A DNA stretch of 64,000 nt from an uncultured Fibrobacter sp. (GTDB lineage Bacteria; Fibrobacterota; Fibrobacteria; Fibrobacterales; Fibrobacteraceae), in the NCBI RefSeq assembly GCF_900316465.1, contig NZ_ONDD01000007.1, positions 1 through 64,000 of the forward strand, given 5' to 3'. Shown one piece after another: positions 33,906 through 41,500 of this stretch. Every line of letters starts with the position of its first letter. The stretch's first letter is position 1. A program made the position numbers and the translations under genes. The notes below the pieces were generated by a model that had not been told where the DNA came from, made no database searches, and saw only the letters and a program-made list of their open reading frames with translations.

Positions 33906-35477
33906 CTAAAGCTTTGCAACATTAAATATACATTCAACTTCGGGAGATAGCACATCGTGACTTACAATAATTGTCCATTTGCCAAGCGATTCAGCCGTTT
34001 TTAGGTACGCTTTAAGTAGGGGTTCGCGGTCAACAAGAGCGACCGAAGCGAAAGGCTCGTCCAACAGTACCGTCCGACAGTCCGAAGCAAGCGCCCAAAG
34101 GAGCGCCACACGGGCACGTTCACCGCCCGAAAGGCCCGATTTCTGGAGGAGAGATGCCGCCCCGGAAGCCTGCATAAAGGACTCGATTGCCTGCGCAGCC
34201 TCGGCACCGCGCCCTTTTTCCAAAAGTCGCGAGAGCATCCATTTGGGCGGAAGTTCCAGGTCTTGGGCGACAAAGAACACATCGCTCGGGGTAAAAGCGT
34301 CGGCAAAATTCCAGCGTTCAAGTCTCGAAAGCAGACGCAAAAGAGTGGATTTGCCCACCCCGTTTTTACCACGGACAAGAACCGGCTTTTCGCGGGACCA
34401 ATTGAGCGCAAGATCCGTAAATACAGGAGTCTCGGAGCCTTCGTAAGCGAATTTACCGCTGCGAATCGAGACTGCGCCGGAGGTTGCATCGGGCGTCGCA
34501 TTAGGGGCCGCGGCAAAATCCTTGCCAGCGGATTTTCCGGACAATTCAAGCCGTTCAAATTCTTCGAGGACATTGATCGCCGAGACCGCCGAGCGGAACT
34601 GCGGCATGACGCGGGCGCATTCCTTGACCGGCTTGTAGCATAGGAGCACCGCCGAGGTAAACAGTACAAGGCCAGAGGCATCCATGTAGCCTCGGTTCAT
34701 GAGGAGTGCGCAGAACGCCAGCACCAAGACCATCGCAAGTACCGAAACCGTTTCGGTCAAAAGCGAAAGGCCCGATTTTTTGATGGCAGCAGAGAGACCC
34801 GCATCACGGAGGCCGCGAACTTCTTTCAAGAGGCCGTCCGAGATTTCTTTGCGTTCATCGCGGCCGCTCCACTGCCTAAAAAGCCTACGGGCCAGCGACA
34901 GATTTCCGCGAAAGTCGGAACGGGACCGCAACAGGGATTCTTCGGCAGGGCCAAGCTTATGCAGTTTACGTTGAAGGACCGCCACTAGCGGCACAATCAC
35001 CACGAAAAGGAATGTGGCGAGCGGCCAAGAGATGTAGAAAAGCACCGGCAAGAAAACCAGCAGTTGAAGCACCGCCTGCACGGCCTGAAAAAAGACTCCT
35101 CCATTATTCTGCAGCACGACCGTCGCCTCATAAGCGGATTCGACCATGCGTTCGCCCTCGGGCGTGTGGAAGTTCTTAGGAGCCAAATCGCGGAGCCTGT
35201 GCAGGAACCATGCCTGCACCCGGGCAGACACCTTATAAAGCCAACCCTCGGAAACTTTGGACTTGCCGTACAGGAATAATAGACGAAACATGGCGAGCAC
35301 CACCATTCCCCCGACCCAAGCCGCCAGCGGAATATCTGCCTTGCCCCCGACAATATCAATAAAGGAGCGTATCCCCCAAAGCACCGCCGCATCGGCAGCA
35401 CTTGCCAAAAGCGCCATCGGCAAAAAGCGGATTACACCGCCTTTCAGGGATTTTTTTAGCCATTTTCGCAAATTCAC
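33906..35477 (-). CDS. ABC transporter with fused membrane and ATPase domains
   Basis: The 523-residue half-transporter has a six-helix exporter membrane domain (about 1-310) and a C-terminal nucleotide-binding domain. The ATPase motifs are VRGKNGVGKSTLLRL (Walker A), LSGGERARVALLWAL (signature) and RTVLLDEPFASV (Walker B). It ends with an H-loop, TIIVSHDV. The start is GTG without a clear ribosome binding site. It heads the operon ABC, ICMT-like, waaA, ispH; by context it might export a lipid or envelope precursor, but the substrate is not shown by sequence. Confidence 0.85.
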   Translation of the reverse strand: MNLRKWLKKSLKGGVIRFLPMALLASAADAAVLWGIRSFIDIVGGKADIPLAAWVGGMVVLAMFRLLFLYGKSKVSEGWLYKVSARVQAWFLHRLRDLAPKNFHTPEGERMVESAYEATVVLQNNGGVFFQAVQAVLQLLVFLPVLFYISWPLATFLFVVIVPLVAVLQRKLHKLGPAEESLLRSRSDFRGNLSLARRLFRQWSGRDERKEISDGLLKEVRGLRDAGLSAAIKKSGLSLLTETVSVLAMVLVLAFCALLMNRGYMDASGLVLFTSAVLLCYKPVKECARVMPQFRSAVSAINVLEEFERLELSGKSAGKDFAAAPNATPDATSGAVSIRSGKFAYEGSETPVFTDLALNWSREKPVLVRGKNGVGKSTLLRLLSRLERWNFADAFTPSDVFFVAQDLELPPKWMLSRLLEKGRGAEAAQAIESFMQASGAASLLQKSGLSGGERARVALLWALASDCRTVLLDEPFASVALVDREPLLKAYLKTAESLGKWTIIVSHDVLSPEVECIFNVAKL

Positions 35478-35508
35478 GCAGAAAAATTAACTTTTTTCGA
35501 GTAGCACC

Positions 35509-35540
35509 CTTGACTAAAATTAAATAGTTACCTATATTTG
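35509..35540 (+). promoter_or_regulatory. tRNA-Glu promoter CTTG-N20-TATATTTG
   Basis: TATATTTG at 35533-35540 lies 12 bases before the tRNA, and CTTG at 35509-35512 sits 20 bases upstream. The same site also reads as TTGACT-N17-TATATT, a sigma-70-like promoter. Confidence 0.65.
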
Positions 35541-35552
35541 GCCCTACTAAAC

Positions 35553-35625
35553 GCCCCTATCGTCTAGTGGCCCAGGACTCGGGATTTTCATTCCCGCAAC
35601 AGCGGTTCGAAACCGCTTGGGGGTA
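35553..35625 (+). tRNA. tRNA-Glu(TTC)
   Basis: The 73-nt tRNA has acceptor strands GCCCCTA and TGGGGGT, with G-U pairs at the first and sixth positions, and discriminator A. The anticodon stem CGGGA/TCCCG encloses TTTTCAT, giving anticodon TTC for glutamate. The T arm is AGCGGTTCGAAACCGCT. CCA is not encoded. The sequence resembles E. coli tRNA-Glu in the D arm (CGTCTAGTGGCCCAGGAC). Confidence 0.96.
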
Positions 35626-35626
35626 T

Positions 35627-35660
35627 AAAAGGAACCTTTCGAAAGAAAGGTTCCTTTTTT
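35627..35660 (+). terminator. Intrinsic terminator after tRNA-Glu
   Basis: A 14-pair stem, AAAAGGAACCTTTC/GAAAGGTTCCTTTT, with the GNRA loop GAAA starts one base after the tRNA and ends in T residues. Confidence 0.85.
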
Positions 35661-35679
35661 CAACCGCGACAAAGGGTAT

Positions 35680-35716
35680 AAAAAGAGCTGATCAAAAGAT
35701 TAGCTCTTTTTTTATA
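35680..35716 (+). terminator. Second intrinsic terminator downstream of tRNA-Glu
   Basis: AAAAAGAGCTGATC pairs with GATTAGCTCTTTTT around AAAA, followed by more T. It is a back-up stop 55 bases after the tRNA. Confidence 0.75.
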
Positions 35717-35761
35717 CGCCCAAGCCAACCGCCTCACAGGGTAAAAAAGGATTTCTTTACT

Positions 35762-35806
35762 AGAGAGGGATTGGACAAAGCTTTCACTTCGTTTCAAGCT
35801 TTGCCC
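35762..35806. repeat. Hairpin repeat unit 1 in the tRNA-Glu/tRNA-Ser gap
   Basis: AGAGAGGGATTGGA is followed by the stem CAAAGCTT/AAGCTTTG (35776-35783 with 35796-35803), the 12-base loop TCACTTCGTTTC and CCC. It shares flank, spacing and loop with unit 2, but the stem sequence differs and still pairs perfectly. Confidence 0.6.
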
Positions 35807-35828
35807 GCCTTACACTTTTTTCAAGGAG

Positions 35829-35873
35829 AGAGAGGGATGGGACTACAAGCTCATTTCATTTCGCTTGTAGCCC
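35829..35873. repeat. Hairpin repeat unit 2 in the tRNA-Glu/tRNA-Ser gap
   Basis: AGAGAGGGATGGGA precedes the stem CTACAAGC/GCTTGTAG (35843-35850 with 35863-35870), the 12-base loop TCATTTCATTTC and CCC. The flank agrees with unit 1 at 13 of 14 bases and the loop at 10 of 12. Perfect hairpins TTACGGCC/GGCCGTAA (35880-35898), TTAACTGC/GCAGTTAA (35902-35939) and GAACCCT/AGGGTTC (35942-35959) follow. Confidence 0.6.
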
Positions 35874-35975
35874 TTCGGGTTACGGCCGTTGGCCGTAATC
35901 CTTAACTGCACTTTGTTCGCTTCGCTCTCGCGCAGTTAATCGAACCCTCTCAAGGGTTCTCATCCTATTTTCAGT

Positions 35976-36015
35976 GAAACAAAAAGCGGGGCCTTACGGC
36001 TCCGCTTTTTGTTTC
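35976..36015 (-). terminator. Terminator of tRNA-Ser (works on both strands)
   Basis: GAAACAAAAAGCGG and CCGCTTTTTGTTTC form a perfect 14-pair stem with inner pairs up to the loop TTAC. On the minus strand it directly follows tRNA-Ser and ends in CTTTTTGTTT. Confidence 0.85.
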
Positions 36016-36016
36016 A

Positions 36017-36101
36017 AGGAGAGAGAGGGATTCGAACCCTCGGTCCTGTGACAGACTCCGGATTTCGAGACCGGCCCAATCGACCACTCTGGCATCTCTC
36101 C
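36017..36101 (-). tRNA. tRNA-Ser(CGA)
   Basis: The class II tRNA of 85 nt has acceptor strands GGAGAGA/TCTCTCC, anticodon loop CTCGAAA (anticodon CGA, codon TCG), a long variable arm and T arm GAGGGTTCGAATCCCTC. Two oddities: the last anticodon-stem pair is T-T, and the discriminator base is T where bacterial tRNA-Ser usually has G. CCA is not encoded. The degenerate promoter TACATTGT lies at 36118-36111. Confidence 0.92.
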
Positions 36102-36171
36102 GAGGTTCGCACAATGTAGTAAAATATTTTTCGGTTGTCTACACCCATTTCTAAAGAAAAGCTTGCAACCC

Positions 36172-36202
36172 TTTGAAATCAGCCCCCATATTTCTACATT
36201 TG
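36172..36202 (+). promoter_or_regulatory. Two-part promoter TTTG-N19-TACATTTG of the 36361 helicase gene
   Basis: TTTG at 36172-36175 and TACATTTG at 36195-36202 match both Bacteroidetes promoter elements at 19-base spacing. The start codon is 158 bases downstream, giving a long leader. Confidence 0.65.
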
Positions 36203-36224
36203 GCCGCAAATCCAACAACACGGA

Positions 36225-36360
36225 TCCAAAAAAACTTCAGGTTTATAAGCGCGAGTGCGCTTCGGGGCTTTTCAAGGTTCAGCCGGGTAACCGGCGCTAG
36301 AACCATTCGATGGTGCGGCATGGGCCGCAGATGAAGTTTACGGGTCCCTGAAGGTGCATT
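36225..36360 (+). promoter_or_regulatory. Structured 5' leader of the helicase gene
   Basis: The leader contains GCGC-GAGT-GCGC, then GCCGG-GTAA-CCGGC with a GNRA loop (near 36282-36295), and TGCGGC-ATGG-GCCGCA (near 36313-36328). AAGGTG lies six bases before the ATG. The leader suggests post-transcriptional control, possibly autoregulation by the helicase. It is not a riboswitch class I recognise. Confidence 0.45.
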
Positions 36361-38712
36361 ATGACGAAGAATACTGAAGAACGTATTCCTGAAGAAGCTA
36401 TTGACCCCAAATCCAAAATTGCCCGCGAAGCAGACGCGTTTTTGAACGCTATTGCAGGCGGTGCCGACGAAGACGAAGCTGATGAAGCCGCATTCCTGGA
36501 ACTGAATCCGAACGGCGTGGTCGTCGACGAAGAAGGCGACGTACTCAAAAAGGGCAGAAAATCCGCCATCGAAGTCGGCACAAAGGTCGAATTTGAAGAA
36601 GGCGAAGTCGAACAGCCCGAGGAAGACGAAAGCGCCGAAGATTACGCCGAATCTAAAAAGAGTTGCGCAGAACCGGTAGTCGCTGAAGAGACTCCGGCCC
36701 AGGAAGAAGCCGCCGAAGAGATCGCAGAAGATTCCTCCAACGATTCTGACGATGAACCGGGCGATGAAGCCCTCGTGACCTTCGAAGACCTTGGACTTGC
36801 AGACGAAGTTCTTGAAGCCATCAAGGCCATGGGCTACGAGACGCCCTCTCCCATTCAGGCGAAGGCGATTCCCGCCCTTTTGCAGGGTGGAAACCTGCTC
36901 GGCACCGCCCAGACCGGCACCGGCAAGACCGCCGCATTCTCGCTCCCGCTGCTTTCGAGGCTCGACTTTAACGGTCACGAAACCTCGATGCTGGTACTCA
37001 CGCCGACCCGCGAACTTGCGATCCAGGTGGCCGAAGCCATCCAGCAGTATGCCGCCAAGATGCCGAAGGTGCATGTGGTTCCGGTTTACGGCGGACAGGA
37101 CATCGCCGTGCAGTTGCGAGCCCTCAAGCGCCAAGCAAACATCGTGGTTGCCACTCCGGGTCGCCTGATTGACCATATCAAGCGCGGCTCCATCGTGCTT
37201 TCGGGCGTGAAGGCCATCGTTCTCGACGAAGCCGACGAAATGCTCGACATGGGATTCATGGAAGATGTCGAAACCATCCTCAAGGAAATCCCGGCAAGCG
37301 CCCAGCGCGCCCTCTTTAGCGCCACCATGCCTAAAGAAGTCAAGAAGATTATCGAACAGCACTTGGGCGAATACGAAGAAGCCTGCATCGAAGGCAAGAC
37401 GACGACGGTGGAAAATATCCGTCAGCGTTACCTGTTGGTGAAAAACGAACACAAAATCGAAGCGCTCGCCCGCGTGCTCGAAGGCGAAGACTTTGACGGC
37501 GTGCTGATTTTCGTACGCACCAAGCAGAACACGACCGAAGTCGCCGAAAAGCTGGAAAGCCGCGGCTTCAACGTGGCACCCTTGAACGGCGACCTCGCCC
37601 AGTCCATGCGCGAACGCACCATCAACCGACTCAAGATGGGCAAGCTCGATATCGTCGTCGCCACCGACGTGGCCGCCCGTGGCATCGACGTGGACCGCAT
37701 CACGCACGTGGTGAACTACGACATTCCGTACGACACCGAATCTTACGTGCACCGCATCGGCCGTACGGGCCGCGCAGGCCGCAGCGGCAACGCCATCCTC
37801 TTTATCACTCCGCGTGAAAAGAAGATGCTGAAGATTATCGAAAAGGCGACCCGCCAGCCGATCGAGACCATGGAATTGCCGACGGCAGAAATCATCAGTG
37901 CAAAGCGCGTCGCCGCCTTCAAGGGCAAAATCAAGAGTGTGATTACCACCGGCGAACTCGACAAGTTCAAGGAACTTGTGGAAAGCATGGTGAGCGAAAG
38001 CGCTACAGAAGGTGCAGAACCGCTGACCGCCGCAGACATCGCTGCCGCAGTCATCAAGATTTGGCAAAAAAAGCAGCCGCTCTTCCCGGAACTCAAGCCG
38101 CTTGACGTTCCGCGCGAAAGAGGGGAACGCCGCGACCGCAGCAATGACAACTTTGGACTCGACCGCGAAGAAAAGAGTAGGCTCCGCAAGGAACGCAACG
38201 AAGGCGCTAACGGCGTCGAAGAAGGCTACTTGCGCTACTACCTGGGAGTCGGCCGCCGCGACCATGTGACACCGCGAGACATCGTAGGCGCCATCGCCGG
38301 CGAAGGCAACATCAGTAGCAGCAACATCGGGCGCATCAAACTGTTCGACAAGTTCAGCACTGTAGAACTCCCCGAAACCATGCCGCAGGAAGTCCTCGAC
38401 ATTCTCGCCGACATGACAATTCGCGGTAACGAATCCAGATTCCGCCTGATGACCGACGAGCCGCCAACCGGCCCCGCTCCGGGAACCCGCCCGCGCGCCA
38501 GCCGCGAAGACCGCCGTAGTTTCCATCGCGATGGAGACCGTCGCAGCAAAAAGTTCGACGACAAACCTTTCGAAAACCGCAAGGCCCGCCGCGAAAAAAT
38601 GTTCGGCGACAAGAAGTTCGGCAAAAAAGAAGACCGTTTTCACAAAGACCACGACGAACGTAGCTTTGGAGACAAGCCCTTCCGCAAAACTCGCCGTTTC
38701 GGAAGAGTTTAA
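36361..38712 (+). CDS. deaD: DEAD-box RNA helicase of DeaD/CsdA type
   Basis: The 783-residue protein has an acidic N-terminal extension of about 135 residues (runs of Glu and Asp), then the helicase core: GYETPSPIQAKAIPALL (Q motif), AQTGTGKTAAFSLP, PTREL, LDEADEMLDMGF, SAT, CTDVAARGIDV-type ATDVAARGIDV and HRIGRTGRAGR. A DbpA-type RNA-binding domain follows (GYLRYYLGVGRRDHVTPRDIVGAI ... RIKLFDKFSTVELP). The tail is rich in Arg, Lys, Asp and Phe. DeaD proteins help ribosome assembly and cold adaptation. The acidic extension is unusual for the family. Confidence 0.93.
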   Translation: MTKNTEERIPEEAIDPKSKIAREADAFLNAIAGGADEDEADEAAFLELNPNGVVVDEEGDVLKKGRKSAIEVGTKVEFEEGEVEQPEEDESAEDYAESKKSCAEPVVAEETPAQEEAAEEIAEDSSNDSDDEPGDEALVTFEDLGLADEVLEAIKAMGYETPSPIQAKAIPALLQGGNLLGTAQTGTGKTAAFSLPLLSRLDFNGHETSMLVLTPTRELAIQVAEAIQQYAAKMPKVHVVPVYGGQDIAVQLRALKRQANIVVATPGRLIDHIKRGSIVLSGVKAIVLDEADEMLDMGFMEDVETILKEIPASAQRALFSATMPKEVKKIIEQHLGEYEEACIEGKTTTVENIRQRYLLVKNEHKIEALARVLEGEDFDGVLIFVRTKQNTTEVAEKLESRGFNVAPLNGDLAQSMRERTINRLKMGKLDIVVATDVAARGIDVDRITHVVNYDIPYDTESYVHRIGRTGRAGRSGNAILFITPREKKMLKIIEKATRQPIETMELPTAEIISAKRVAAFKGKIKSVITTGELDKFKELVESMVSESATEGAEPLTAADIAAAVIKIWQKKQPLFPELKPLDVPRERGERRDRSNDNFGLDREEKSRLRKERNEGANGVEEGYLRYYLGVGRRDHVTPRDIVGAIAGEGNISSSNIGRIKLFDKFSTVELPETMPQEVLDILADMTIRGNESRFRLMTDEPPTGPAPGTRPRASREDRRSFHRDGDRRSKKFDDKPFENRKARREKMFGDKKFGKKEDRFHKDHDERSFGDKPFRKTRRFGRV

Positions 38713-38721
38713 GTAAAGACA

Positions 38722-38750
38722 AGAGGTTTGCTCCGGCAAGCCTCTTTTTT
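38722..38750 (+). terminator. Intrinsic terminator after deaD
   Basis: GAGGTTTGC pairs with GCAAGCCTC around TCCG, with one G-T pair, and is followed by six T. Confidence 0.8.
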
Positions 38751-38764
38751 ACTATACTTGCGGC

Positions 38765-39640
38765 ATGACTTTTTCGACTCTCATCGGCATCATTCTGTTG
38801 CTAGCCCTTGTCTTTTTTAAGATCAAGGGCAAATCGCCGAAGAAGAATCCGAAAATGTACCACGGCGATGGCCGCCGCAAGACATTCCGCGATTTTGAGC
38901 AGGAACGCCGCAAGGGCCTGAGCGATGGGATTCGCGGGCTAGACAAACCTTTTGAATTGGGCGGTTACGGCATCACGCATGCGCCTACCCGCAGCGAGAA
39001 CTTCTTTAAGCCGGACCCGAAATTCAACGACGAGCGTATTGCAAACGACCCGCGAGGTATTTTTGGCGAAGCCGCCATGATGGCTTTGACCGCACGCGTC
39101 TGCGACACCGACAAGCGCCGGTATGTACTGATGCGAAACTTGTACATTCCCGCCCGCGCTGGCTACACCGAAATCGACGCCTTGCTTTTGCACCAGTCGG
39201 GTATTTACGTTCTAGAAAGCAAGAACCTTTCGGGCGAAATCGCAGGCGATCTTGAAAGCGAGCGATGGAACCAGCACTTGAACGCAAGCACCGAGCATAC
39301 ATTCCACAACCCGATTCGTCAAAACATCGGGCACATTTTGGCGCTAGAACATTTTCTGAAAATCCGCCATGAACAGGCGCACTTTATTTCGTTCGTGGTA
39401 TTCAGCGACCGCTGCACCTTACGAAAAGTGCCCAAGGATAACGAATTCTGGAGTATCGTTCACTGCAGCGAATTGCAAGACGCTCTACTCAAGCGCATCA
39501 CAAGCCGCAAGACCATTTACACTATGCAACAGCTTGAAGACTTTTATTATAAATTGCAAGGTTGCATGAACGTGAGCGAAGAAGTAAAGAAGCAACATAG
39601 AGATTACGCAAGCAAGAAAAATCATGAAGCAAACAGTTAA
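38765..39640 (+). CDS. NERD-domain (nuclease-related) protein
   Basis: The 291-residue protein has one N-terminal membrane helix (FSTLIGIILLLALVFF) and a basic stretch. From about residue 110 the NERD domain follows: YIPARAGYTEIDALLLHQSGIYVLESKNLSGEIAGDLESERWNQ, with the conserved Asp, the ExK of ESKN and a Trp. NERD has a restriction-endonuclease-like fold; cellular roles are mostly unknown. TATACTTG, a near match to the promoter element, ends four bases before the ATG. It overlaps the M16 peptidase gene by 17 bases. Confidence 0.8.
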   Translation: MTFSTLIGIILLLALVFFKIKGKSPKKNPKMYHGDGRRKTFRDFEQERRKGLSDGIRGLDKPFELGGYGITHAPTRSENFFKPDPKFNDERIANDPRGIFGEAAMMALTARVCDTDKRRYVLMRNLYIPARAGYTEIDALLLHQSGIYVLESKNLSGEIAGDLESERWNQHLNASTEHTFHNPIRQNIGHILALEHFLKIRHEQAHFISFVVFSDRCTLRKVPKDNEFWSIVHCSELQDALLKRITSRKTIYTMQQLEDFYYKLQGCMNVSEEVKKQHRDYASKKNHEANS

Positions 39641-40895
39641 GAAGACTACCCTCGATAACGGAATCACTATTTTAACAGACTACATGCCGCACGCTTACTC
39701 GGTTGCAGTTGGCGTCTGGGTGCCGCGCGGATCGCGACACGAATCTAAAGATGAATTTGGCCTGAGCCATTTTTACGAGCACTTGGTATTCAAAGGGACA
39801 GAAAACCGCAGCGCCCTTGAAATCGCCCGCGCTATCGAAGACAAGGGTGGAAACCTGGAAGCCTACACCACTCGCCAAGAAACAGGCTTTTATGCGCAAA
39901 TCGAACGCAGCCACTTGCCGCTCGCCATTGACGTGATTGCAGACATGCTCATGCACCCGCGCATGGACAAGAAGGAAATGGAAAAAGAACGCCGTGTGAT
40001 TATTGAAGAAATCCACAGCTACGACGACATTCCCGAAGAAATCGTGGGCGACGTATTCAACGCCATTCACTTTAAGGGTTGCGGCATCGCGCATTCCATT
40101 ACCGGAAACATCAAGCAAGTCAAGGCGCTCACCCACAAACAAATGCTCAAGTACAAGGAGCAAGTCATCAACGAGATCCCGCTCCTGATTTGCGCCTCGG
40201 GTAAAGTCAACCACGAAGAGCTTGTTGAACTTTGTGCAGAAAAATTTGCACAAAAGAAAATTAACGGCACGACCCCCACCGACATCTACAAGGCCCACGA
40301 TAGCGTAAAGGTCGTACAGAAGCAAGACATTGCCCAGTCAAACCTTTTCTGGGGCTTAAGTTTTGACCGTTCCCTGGTAGACGAGCGAACCCGATGCGCG
40401 CTTTCGCTATTCAATGTAGCGATGGGTGCCGGAATGGCCAGCCGCTTATTCCAGAAGATTCGCGAAGATAAAGGCCTCGCCTACTCCGTGTATTCCACCG
40501 CCGACGTTTACCGCGACTGCACCGACTGGGGCGTATCCCTGGCTACCGAGCCGCACCAGCTGAAAACAGCACTCGATCTTTCGCTGAATGAGACACGCAG
40601 TTTCTTGAAGCACGGATTCAACAAGGGCGAATTCGAACGCACCAAGACAAACATCTTGGGTGCTATGTACCTGGGCGCCGACAGTCCCGAAAAGCGCGTC
40701 GTCCGCATGGCCGAACAGGTGTTGCACCTGGGCGAATTCCGCACCATGGAAGAATCCGAAAAGACCATCAAGTCCATGCCAGAAGAAGAAGTCGTCGAGA
40801 TTACGAACCGCCTATTTGCAGCAGCCAAGTTCTCGGCAGCCGTCATTGAGCCCGCCGGACGCAAAAAGACTGCGCTTGATATAAACTTTTTCTAG
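39624..40895 (+). CDS. M16-family zinc peptidase
   Basis: The 423-residue protein is related to mitochondrial processing peptidase beta and bacterial PqqL/YmxG types. The inverted zinc motif HxxEH is present in LSHFYEHLVFKGTENRSALEIARAIEDKGG, with the third ligand Glu about 75 residues later (ERRVIIEEIHSYDDIPEE). The C-terminal half carries the usual GMASRLFQKIREDKGLAYSVYS. There is no signal peptide, so it acts in the cytoplasm or is held there. Start overlap couples it to the NERD gene. Confidence 0.92.
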   Translation: MKQTVKKTTLDNGITILTDYMPHAYSVAVGVWVPRGSRHESKDEFGLSHFYEHLVFKGTENRSALEIARAIEDKGGNLEAYTTRQETGFYAQIERSHLPLAIDVIADMLMHPRMDKKEMEKERRVIIEEIHSYDDIPEEIVGDVFNAIHFKGCGIAHSITGNIKQVKALTHKQMLKYKEQVINEIPLLICASGKVNHEELVELCAEKFAQKKINGTTPTDIYKAHDSVKVVQKQDIAQSNLFWGLSFDRSLVDERTRCALSLFNVAMGAGMASRLFQKIREDKGLAYSVYSTADVYRDCTDWGVSLATEPHQLKTALDLSLNETRSFLKHGFNKGEFERTKTNILGAMYLGADSPEKRVVRMAEQVLHLGEFRTMEESEKTIKSMPEEEVVEITNRLFAAAKFSAAVIEPAGRKKTALDINFF

Positions 40896-40939
40896 AGCCC
40901 GTGGCCTAAGCGCCTAGTATTTGTTATAATTGAGTCATT

Positions 40940-41398
40940 ATGAGAATATCTACCAAAGGCCGCTATGCACTCCGCGTCATGATTGACCTTGCTCAGCACA
41001 GCAAGGACGAATACGTGAAGTTACAGGAACTTGCCGAACGTCAGCAAATTTCTGAAAAATACCTCGAAGGTATTTTGGGTTCGCTCGTTCGCGGCAAACT
41101 GCTTACGGGCGCCCGCGGCAAGGCCGGCGGTTACAGGCTCAATTGCGAACCTGCCAACTGCAGCGTATGGCAGATTCTTTCGGTTGTAGAGACATCGGTT
41201 TCTCCCGTCGCCTGCCTTGACGAAAAGGAAAACTCCTGCGAACGCGCCGACATCTGCATCACGCTCCCAGTATGGAAAGAACTACACTCCATGATCAAGG
41301 ATTACCTGGACGGAGTCAAGCTAGACCAGTTTTTGCGCAACAGCCCCAAGGCTAAGGGCAAAATTCCTGGCGGAAAGAACTGGAATTGCGGTTTATAG
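40940..41398 (+). CDS. Rrf2-family transcriptional regulator with three clustered cysteines
   Basis: The 152-residue protein has the Rrf2 winged helix (MRISTKGRYALRVMIDLAQHS, QQISEKYLEGILGSLVRGKLLTGARGKAGGY). Cysteines in VACLDEKENSCERADICITLPVW have C-x7-C-x5-C spacing, close to but not the same as the IscR cluster set (C-x5-C-x5-C), so an Fe-S cluster is possible. The genes downstream concern cysteine and homocysteine synthesis, and in Firmicutes the Rrf2 protein CymR controls such genes. A sulphur-responsive role is therefore inferred. A near-consensus TATAATTG lies at 40925-40932. Confidence 0.88.
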   Translation: MRISTKGRYALRVMIDLAQHSKDEYVKLQELAERQQISEKYLEGILGSLVRGKLLTGARGKAGGYRLNCEPANCSVWQILSVVETSVSPVACLDEKENSCERADICITLPVWKELHSMIKDYLDGVKLDQFLRNSPKAKGKIPGGKNWNCGL

Positions 41399-41418
41399 CG
41401 TTTAAACCGCATTTTTTT
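41388..41418 (+). terminator. Intrinsic terminator overlapping the Rrf2 stop
   Basis: GCGGTTTA pairs with TAAACCGC across the stop codon and TAGCG loop, followed by ATTTTTTT. Confidence 0.8.
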
Positions 41419-41487
41419 GAATACTAGTTATAGTTTAAAACTATTAGTAAGAAAAATGTAAGCAAATTTCTTGTACACCCAGTCATT

Positions 41488-41499
41488 TTCCTATTGGAA
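41488..41499. promoter_or_regulatory. TTCC-N4-GGAA palindrome, candidate operator
   Basis: TTCCTATTGGAA lies in the leader between the Rrf2 gene and metY. Its form would suit a dimeric winged-helix regulator. A second dyad, ACTAG..ATAG/CTAT.TAGT, lies at about 41422-41449. Binding is inferred only from position and symmetry. Confidence 0.35.
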
Positions 41500-41500
41500 T

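Noticed and set aside
35567..35905. A 112-codon frame running through tRNA-Glu, two terminators and hairpins
   Set aside because: It overlaps a tRNA and strong terminators, and its translation is low-complexity and unlike any protein.
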